Shown here in pieces: positions 57,301 through 64,000 of a DNA stretch of 64,000 nucleotides. The notes below the pieces were generated by a model. The model did not search any database. It was not told the origin of the DNA and was given only the letters and a program-made list of their open reading frames with translations. This DNA comes from Cristatella mucedo. Its lineage: Eukaryota > Bryozoa > Phylactolaemata > Cristatellidae. The stretch lies in the NCBI GenBank assembly GCA_009760855.2, contig WPIO01000013.1, positions 6,438,501 to 6,502,500 on the forward strand, in the 5' to 3' direction. Each line of letters starts with the position of its first letter. Position 1 is the first letter of the stretch. A program made the translations under genes and the position numbers.

Positions 57301-59910
57301 TCTCCCCTTTTTCTCCCCTTCCCTCGCCTTCGCTGCGATCGATGTGCTCAGTGAATCTGTGGCTACCCGCCGCATTATTTACCTTTTGTCTTGTCATTTC
57401 CTTTAACCTTGACTGCTAACCGCACGGTTGCTTCTCTTTGCCGACCCTCCATCTAGCCTTTAAGAGGGCAATAGGAAGACTGAATCGCTGTGCGGACGAC
57501 CGCAGCGAATTTTCTTATTTGCAAAGAAAACACAGTGGCAGCCGTCCACACTATGGAACAATGACTGGCTTCTCAAACGCTAGGCTAACGCTGTAATAGC
57601 CTAAATTTGAGAGTCGGATTGAAGACACGTGCTGCGTTAGTGGCGGTTAGTCGATGGCGGCCGGGCCGCCTCAGTTGGCGTCTCGCCATCCCTGCATCTT
57701 CCGATTTAATACGCAAAATTTAATACGCAATCGACGGAGAAGGCACGCGCCGTACCCCCTTTCTCGTATCGGCGGTTGCTAGTTGCTAGCATTACCAACC
57801 AGCCTCTGCGATAGCTAATAATAATAATACATGTGCATAGCTCCAGCAGAGAACTCGATCTCTTTCTAGGCACTTTGCGGGGCTACTGGGAAGCACTTCG
57901 ATTTCGCTTCATTGAGCTTCGCCCTTCCGCCGGAGGCAGGCGAGCGCTCGGTGAATGATTGGAGAGCGACGGTAGCCGTTTGACGAACCGCTGTCTACGA
58001 GGGCCATTCGATTTGCTGCCACGGGACTCCGAGTCTCAGTTCGCCGCGTCGCCGCCGCGCTTGAAATTGGAAGCGCGGCCTAAAGCTGTCCAGTGGAAGT
58101 AAGACAATTAAGTGGCGGCCAGCGATTTTAGTGCTAGGTTTTTTCTTCTGAGAGCAGCTTCACGGTCTTTGAAGGCCGAGCCAGTCGGCGGCGGCCAGGC
58201 TAGCCCTACTCATCGCGGCTACTATGACCGTATTGTCTTGCGTCCGAATCGCAGCGAAGTCTGAACAATTCTTCGGCGTCTCGGAAGCGGTCGATCGCTG
58301 TTAGCGTGTCCCGCATCTAAACTGGCGACGCCGCTAGGGGGCGCGGCTCGCACGCATGGGTGCCAGGACGGCGGTGGCGGGGTCGAGCGCCGTGTGAGCG
58401 CAGCCTTCCAGCCGAGCGCTCAGGTCAGAGTTAATCGTCTCTCTACGCCTCTTATGCTCTTGCATGCATGCAGACGTGCGCGCACACTCACGAGCGCACG
58501 CGCCCCAGCTACCGTACGTACACGCAGGTACAATCGAATGTTAAAATCGAGTACCATAACAGTGGAAATTCCGATGACTTAGATGGCTCACCCAAGCGGG
58601 ACCGGCTCCGAAAAAAGTGCGTCGAGCTGATCGCTGTATCGATCCTTGCCAAATAAAAGACGTTCTTCCAGCCACACATAGCTGCAGAGGAGAAAATTAC
58701 ACGAGTCCCCCAGTGGGAGAACGCTACGGTACCTCGCTAAATCATTGCGCCCGTACTGAATGTGAGAAAGCACTTTTGCTCCGCAGCGGCTCGCGCCAGA
58801 GAGATCGTGGCGCGGGTGAATTCTTTTTATCCAGCCAAATTTTAATCGCTGCGATGCGCCGATTGTCGCCCGAAGACAACTCGTGCCGTCAGTAAAGGAA
58901 AAATTGGCGCTGCACTGTTTTTACGGCAGGCTGAAAAGACGCGCACGCATTGCGAGGAAGCTATGGCGACGATTTGAGAGCGCGTGCCCAGGCAGCCAGC
59001 TGGGCTTTGTTTGCTACCCTCGCTTTATTTTCTACTGCGCTTATCCAGATCGATCGCGCTCTCCTCGTGTGCGCTCCTTTTCCCTCCTGTAGCTACCACA
59101 ACTGCTGTCTTCGGATCACGACCTTCACCTTGCCTCTCCGCATGCACCTCCGCTTTCATATGCATCTTCACCGCTCCCGTCTCTCTTCCATGTGACTGCG
59201 ATTCTCTATGTTCACTCGACCCAGAGCTCCACTTGTCTTGCTTTCTTCTTCACAGTGTTGCTTCAGACTCTCGTCTCTACTTTATCGCGTATTGCATTTT
59301 TCAATTCGCAGCTTTTCTCCATCATCTTCCGCCCCCTAATGTAGTCTTCACTTGAAAATTGGAAATATCTTTCTGCTTCCATCTCGCATCATCATTTTTC
59401 TAGTACCTCTTCTTTCTGCTCGTCCGTTTGTAATGACGAATGCAGAAAGGGAAATAGTAACGTAACCTTAACGTAACTCTGGAAAATAAAAAAAAAACAA
59501 CAGGCCATTCCTCGTGACGTAAGAGCTCGCTGAGCGGCCACGAGTTCACCACGCCAGTGTGTCGCACACGCACTTAAAGCTCGAGAGCGGGTTTCGCTGC
59601 TGCACGTAGCTGCTGCGGGCAGCAGGTGCGGGCAGCATCGGGCAGCCGATCCGATGGCAGGCAGCACTGCTACCGCAGCAGGAGAGCAGGAGAGGACAGA
59701 GGCGCAGGCGCAAGTAGAGGCGGGTGGAAAGAAAGTACCCGATCGACACTAGGAGCTTGGTTAGCAGCGATTTTCTGGAGAAGTGGACTCACACAGAGGC
59801 TCAGCGGTCGCGACAAGCAGGCACGCTATCGATGGTAGTGTGCAATCGAACGAGAGGAAGAGATGACTGATTTCCGGACCTGCGCAGACGGCAAGAGGCT
59901 GACGTGGCAG
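57300..59910. other. Mixed region, no gene recognised
   Basis: Partly CpG-rich DNA (to about 58400) then ordinary DNA. It has a LINE tail at 57818. The ORFs at 58394-58656 and 58883-59355 match nothing I know. A plus-strand pyrimidine-rich stretch (59080-59420) gives long Leu/Phe-rich frames. Confidence 0.3.
57818..57900 (-). mobile_element. Solitary L2-like 3' end
   Basis: AATAATAATACATGTGCATA, then AGAGAACTCGATCTCTTTCT and AGGCACTTTG. Confidence 0.6.
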
Positions 59911-59914
59911 CACA

Positions 59915-60090
59915 TGGTTAGGCACACTAGGTAAGGCGGTTACTCTTCACGGCCTCGGTTCCGAGGTCGTGGGTTTGAATCTTGCATTAGGCGATCCTTT
60001 GTTGCCCCGCTGCAAGCGGCGGTGATAGCCTTTGAGGCTCGTCTGCAGCTGTATAAAAAGAGCCTGTTAAATCAGCTTGTATTTTTAATT
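59915..60090 (+). mobile_element. Type I SINE
   Basis: GGCACACTAGGTAAGGCGGT (A-box side), GTGGGTTTGAATC (B-box variant), and the body CGCTGCAAGCGGCGGTGATA, GCCTTTGAGGCTCGTCTGC, GTATAAAAAGAGCCTGTTAA. Close to the copy at 5027. Confidence 0.75.
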
Positions 60091-60805
60091 CTAGGCGACC
60101 TATGAAAGAGCTAAGCCGAACTGGCCGCAGTGCCAGAGCTGAAACAACAATAATAATGATTGGGAATTAAAATAGTAGCTATAATTAATTTATTCCAGAT
60201 CGGCACAGATCGTCCAGAGGCCACTCCTCCGTCCATCGCACCTGCAATCGTTGGCTGTTACATAGCTTTCTCGGAGCCAGATATTAAAGAGATACGGTCC
60301 TACTTTTTTTCTGGTTTGAATAGATGATTGTGAGACATCCACCGTTACCTCGTCTCCGGTAAAAATTTCAGTGCATGATTACGTTGGAGAGAAAACAACT
60401 CTTTTCTCGACGCACGGCGCTGCGCTGCTATCCGCTGGCTGGCTCCTTCGCCAAGTTCTTTCTTTTGCCAGCAAATAATATCAATAGATATAATAATTGC
60501 CATAGATAGAATAATAGCCTGCAAATAGATGGAATAAGCAGATGGAATAAGCCGGTCGGTGCGGAGCAAAGTGCAAAGTGCGGACTTTTAAACAAAGAGG
60601 CCCCAAGGAGCATGGGCAGAATCTGTCTGAATTCGAAGTGTATCTCATGTATACCACAATCAAAGAGTCCATATCTTGCTCGGCAATCTATTAGTCATGT
60701 ACAGTGATGTTCGATAATTAGCAGCGAGCGGGCGACGCTCGTAGCCCCAGGACGTATAACGAACGAGAGCAGGGCGCGGATTGCGCCGCTTGTCGTGCTT
60801 GGCCA
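60090..60805. other. No recognised feature
   Basis: AT-richer DNA with no convincing ORF or repeat. It includes ATAGA/ATAAT-rich stretches near 60475-60545. Confidence 0.3.
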
Positions 60806-60890
60806 TCGGCAGTGAGCTCGAGAGGTAGCGTTTCTCGGCCTAGGCCCCGAGGTCACGGGTTCAAATCCTGTGGTGGGCAATCCTTACGCA
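60805..60890 (+). mobile_element. Type I SINE head joined to a LINE-B end
   Basis: GTGAGCTCGAGAGGTAGCGT (A-box side) and GGGTTCAAATCC (B box), then GTGGTGGGCAATCCTT. The usual SINE body is absent and LINE-B sequence follows at once. Confidence 0.65.
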
Positions 60891-60898
60891 ACGACAAC

Positions 60899-61165
60899 CT
60901 TACGCAACGACAGCTACTCTCCTACTGCCGACTATGGCACATCTTTTTCAGCGGTCCTGAGCTGCTACTTCTATGCTACTCACTACCTCAACTGCTCTCC
61001 TGACTCTGCTATGCTTCCCACTTTCTCTTTGTTGCGCGAGACGAAGTCTGTTGGCTACCGAATGCGTACCGAAAGCCGCTTAGGCTGTGAGTGCGCTATA
61101 CAAAACTCTCCTGCGTAACACCCACATAGTCTTTATGACTTTGTGGAGTTACTGACGGAGATACA
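60899..61165 (+). mobile_element. LINE-B 3' end, 5'-truncated
   Basis: Nearly identical to the terminal ~265 bp of the LINE-B copy at 19.2-21.1 kb, from CTTACGCAACGACA to GGAGATACAT. It is preceded by a repeat of CCTTACGCAACGACA at 60882-60896 and 60899-60913. Confidence 0.8.
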
Positions 61166-61665
61166 TCGCTACTGGCGTAGCCACGCGGCTGTGTGGGCGT
61201 GTCATCGCCGTCACGTGGTTTCGCCCCAGCCGACGTTCCGTTCGCCCAACGGGAACGCTCCTTGCCGGCACGTGACGTGTTCATTGCCGCGCCATTCACT
61301 TTCTGCCTGTGCGTCGGACTGCACGCACGCTATCCACTCTCTTCTCTCTCTCCCTCTCTCTCTCTCAACGCCACGTGCTCTGGACCAGCACGCACGACAG
61401 CTGCTAGATCACTCAATACAGCCGTCGTCGACAACGCCACGACTAGCTTGTGGGGGCTTCGCGCCGCCATCGCGCGCCCGAGAGCCCCTACAGCTGCTCT
61501 TCAGCCTGTGACCGGCGGCACGTCTCCTATTGGTCGGAGTACCCGTCTGAGCCTCACTTTGCTCCCAATCGAGCCTCGAATCGACTCCTAGGTCCTCTAT
61601 CTGGCTAACAGGTCGCTATGCTCCACTTGTACCAACCCCCTACCTATTCAACCTCCTTGCCCTCC

Positions 61666-61795
61666 CAGTCACGTGCTCAAGTCACGTGTTCTAGCAACGC
61701 GCTCTAGTCACGCGCTCTAGTCACGTGCTCTAGTCACGCGCTCCAATCACGTGCTATAGGCCCGTGCTATAGGCCCGTGCCGTAGTACCCTGCTC
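61666..61795. repeat. Minisatellite of CACGTG/CACGCG units
   Basis: About nine units of 12-16 bp with the core AGTCACGTGCTCT or variants (CACGCG, CCCGTG). Confidence 0.85.
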
Positions 61796-62039
61796 TAATC
61801 TGCTTTCTCTCTCTCTCTCTCTCTTTCCCCGCCCCCGGCTTCCCGTCGTCTAGCTGGTCATTTCGCAAATTTAAATGTCTTGATGATGGATTTTTCCGTT
61901 TTTACGTACCGAAAGCCTAGAACTCGCTTCTGACTTTGGTCACCACCTGCAGTGAATTTTTCGCCATTTAGCGAATACTTCATCTCAGCGAAAGACGCAT
62001 CTGCTCCGCTCCAGGGAGCTTGTTGTTTTTTCGTTCCCG

Positions 62040-62310
62040 CCTGCTCTGCGTGCTTACCGGTGCACGTGACCTAGCAGAGGTCCTTATAGTCGGCGGTCCC
62101 AAGTGTCTACTTGTATGCTTCAGCATGCTGGCCTAATCGTGATGTATTCGTTTTTGCATGTTTATTGGAGCACTAGACGGTGCATTTCATTAACATTAAG
62201 CCCCCGATCGTTTATTCTCTGGCAGCGAATCGTACAGCGCCCGGATACAAAGTCGGTTCTCTCAGGGCACTATAATAACGACCAGTTATTATTATTATTT
62301 TTATTGTTGA
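62040..62310 (+). mobile_element. L2-like 3' end, third family
   Basis: CTGCGTGCTTACCGG, CAGCATGCTGGCCTAA, CTCTGGCAGCGAATCGTAC and TTCTCTCAGGGCACTATAAT, ending in a TTATTATTATT tail. Aligns with 23040-23300. Confidence 0.6.
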
Positions 62311-62910
62311 CTCCCTATTGGGCTCGCAGTCATTATTTCGTCCGGCGATACCCGAGGATACCGCTTTGCGTTTTGAAGTTGAAACTTGGGCAATGCAATG
62401 CAAGCGTCGAAATGAGCAGCAGCATCTACTTATTTTGCGTAGAGGGGATCGGATGTTGAAACTATAGCTGAAGTGAAATCTCTCGCTGCTTTTTTACGGC
62501 TGGTGACAGCTGGAAGTTCAACTGTGTTAACGACGGAATACGCACGTCGGCGTCTTTCACGTAATAATTGGTTGCTTCTCGGAGGTTCATTGAGAGCCAT
62601 CAGCGAGAAAACACATGAGGGCTATACATACGTAGATAGTTGGTAAGTACTATTTTTCGAACTACCGATAGAAAATCAAACAGTAAATTCTGACGGTTTT
62701 ATTTTTTTCGAGTACCCGTGTATAACGCACCTACGTTGCAGCATTTCTCGGAGAGTTCAGGGTTAATTTCTTGGAGAGTTCGCTACACAGACTGCCTTCT
62801 TCTTGAAAATGTATCTTGGCTTCGACATACTGACTGACGTCAGCCTTGACCCGTAGGCGTACCGTGGTTGAACCAGGGCCAGCCTCAACCTTTGCCCTTT
62901 GCCCTGGGCG

Positions 62911-62918
62911 TATATAAG
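62911..62918 (+). promoter_or_regulatory. Candidate TATA box
   Basis: TATATAAG with GC-rich flanks (CTGGGCG before, GGGCG after), the arrangement of a strong core promoter. A start site would fall near 62940-62945. No downstream gene could be identified. Confidence 0.35.
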
Positions 62919-63190
62919 GGGCGTTTTAGGCTGCTCTTGCGCTGCCGCCGGAGGCTGAGCTGGCGGAGCTTATTTGCCTGGTTTCACGTTTTTTTTATTA
63001 TTTCCGGGTGACATGTTTTCGGTAGTTTTAACCATGCTCTCTACTCGTCAACGGAGAAAATGACTCAGATCTATTGCCTTTGTTGATCAACAGAGCAGCC
63101 CCATTTCAAGCGTCGACTACGATTGAAAGATTTTCCAAGAAATGATAAGAGAAACATTTGTACAGAACTCTTGGAGAACTAAATATCCTA

Positions 63191-64000
63191 TAATAATAGC
63201 TACACTAGTAATTATAGACTTGATAGAGCAACCTCAGAGAACTCAGTTTCTTTCTGGGCACTTTAAAATTGCTGCAAAGAAAGCACAATCGAGTGGTTAG
63301 TGGTAGCATGGTCAATAAACAACAAGAATAATCTAGTTAAGGGTGACAGGCACAGACGCAGCATGCAAGTGTGGTTAGTGGCAGAATGCACAGTGTCAGC
63401 ATGCATAAGCTCATAAAGGACGAATCACAGGGACCCACTAAGTGCTGGCATAAATAGGTGCGTTTTTAGTTTCCTTTTAAATGTGGCCAAGTCAGGAGAT
63501 GCCATGACGAAAGTCGGGAGTGAGTTCCAGGCTTTGAGAGCATACGAACTAAGGCACGGTCTCCACAGGATTTGAGGTTTGAATGAGGTATAGGTAAACA
63601 ATCAGATTCCGAAAAGCTGGTTACACGATGCTTAGTCTACTGGGGAATATATCTGATAGGTAGGCTGAAGCCAAAGAATGAAAAGACCTAAAAGTGAGCG
63701 ACAAAACCTTGAAGTCGATGCGTTGCTTGACTGATAGCCAGTGCAGGTCTGTGAGAAGGGTGTGATGTGGCAACTGCGACGCTCACAACAGACAAGCCTA
63801 GCTACAGAGTTTTGCACTAGCTGTAAGCGCCTGATTGCACATGCCGGTAGACCAGCAAGCAGTGAGTTACAGAAGTCAAGACGGGATGTCACAAATGCAT
63901 GGACCAATTTAGATGTCGTATCCCTGTCTAAGAAACCCCTTTTTTTTAGCAATGTTATGTAGCTGAAAATAGGCAGACTTGATTGTGGAGCTGATGTGGT
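63191..64000 (-). mobile_element. LINE-A copy running off the window
   Basis: 3' end at GATAGAGCAACCTCAGAGA. The body matches LINE-A through KLVHAFVTSRLDFCNSLLAG and LPACAIRRLQLVQNSVARLV (63952-63632). A T-run near 63940 has altered the segment before DRDTTSK. It continues beyond the right edge. Confidence 0.8.

Larger units (their letters stand above)
61166..63190. other. Mixed region, no gene recognised
   Basis: Holds a CACGTG minisatellite (61666), a short CT tract (61806-61826), an L2-like 3' end (62040) and a possible TATA box (62911). The ORF at 61193-61591 is unrecognised. Confidence 0.3.

Overview
The window is eukaryotic nuclear DNA from a multicellular animal, most likely an invertebrate. 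The grounds are spliced coding exons with GT-AG introns, non-LTR retrotransposons of the L2/CR1 group, SINEs with tRNA-type heads, DNA transposons (Tc1/mariner and hAT), and long CT/GA, GT and CAG microsatellites. I see no operon, rRNA gene, intact tRNA gene or CRISPR array. The species cannot be fixed from sequence alone. A large, repeat-rich invertebrate genome (flatworm, mollusc or tick-like) fits best, and this is inference.

One protein-coding gene can be assembled with confidence. It is a minus-strand gene at about 38.5-52.9 kb for a type I membrane protein of the immunoglobulin superfamily. Six coding exons join in frame: 52781-52850 (signal peptide), 48297-48623 (Ig domain 1), 46700-46750 (51-nt linker micro-exon), 40937-41055 plus 39601-39883 (the two halves of Ig domain 2) and 38542-39416 (Thr-rich stalk, transmembrane helix, cytoplasmic tail). 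The model gives 574 residues. Splice phases agree throughout, and the split second domain rejoins with normal Cys-to-Trp spacing. A non-coding first exon and promoter probably lie in the CpG-rich DNA above 52.9 kb. The introns carry a pure (CAG)39 tract, strand-biased G runs, a 22-bp perfect hairpin and several retroelement tails.

Most of the rest is retroelement debris. Two L2-like LINE families with reverse-transcriptase ORFs are visible. Family A has copies at 7.65-8.75, 33.27-34.72 and 63.2-64.0 kb (minus), plus plus-strand relics at 9, 11.5-12.6, 22.3, 23.4-24.0 and 32.3-33.2 kb. Family B has copies at 1.27-4.54 kb (minus), 19.2-21.1 kb (plus), 24.3-24.8 kb (minus) and 60.9-61.2 kb (plus). 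Many other sites carry only the last 80-250 bp of an L2-like 3' end. About a dozen SINEs fall into two types, and type II ends in a LINE-like 3' sequence. A 608-bp hAT element with SPIN-like termini and 8-bp target duplications lies at 21641-22248, and a decayed Tc1/mariner transposase lies at 28750-29580.

Layout: 0-5 kb nested LINE/SINE cluster; 5-7.3 kb mostly unassigned, with one candidate exon; 7.6-12.8 kb LINE/SINE debris; 12.8-19 kb GC-rich DNA and microsatellites; 19-24.8 kb LINE-B, SPIN-like hAT and GT arrays; 24.8-31 kb CpG-rich DNA with the Tc1 relic and a possible TATA promoter; 31-36.2 kb GA arrays and LINE-A; 36.2-38.5 kb unassigned, probably including the Ig gene 3' UTR; 38.5-52.9 kb Ig gene; 53-60 kb CpG-rich DNA with a 1-kb CT array; 60-64 kb SINE/LINE pieces.
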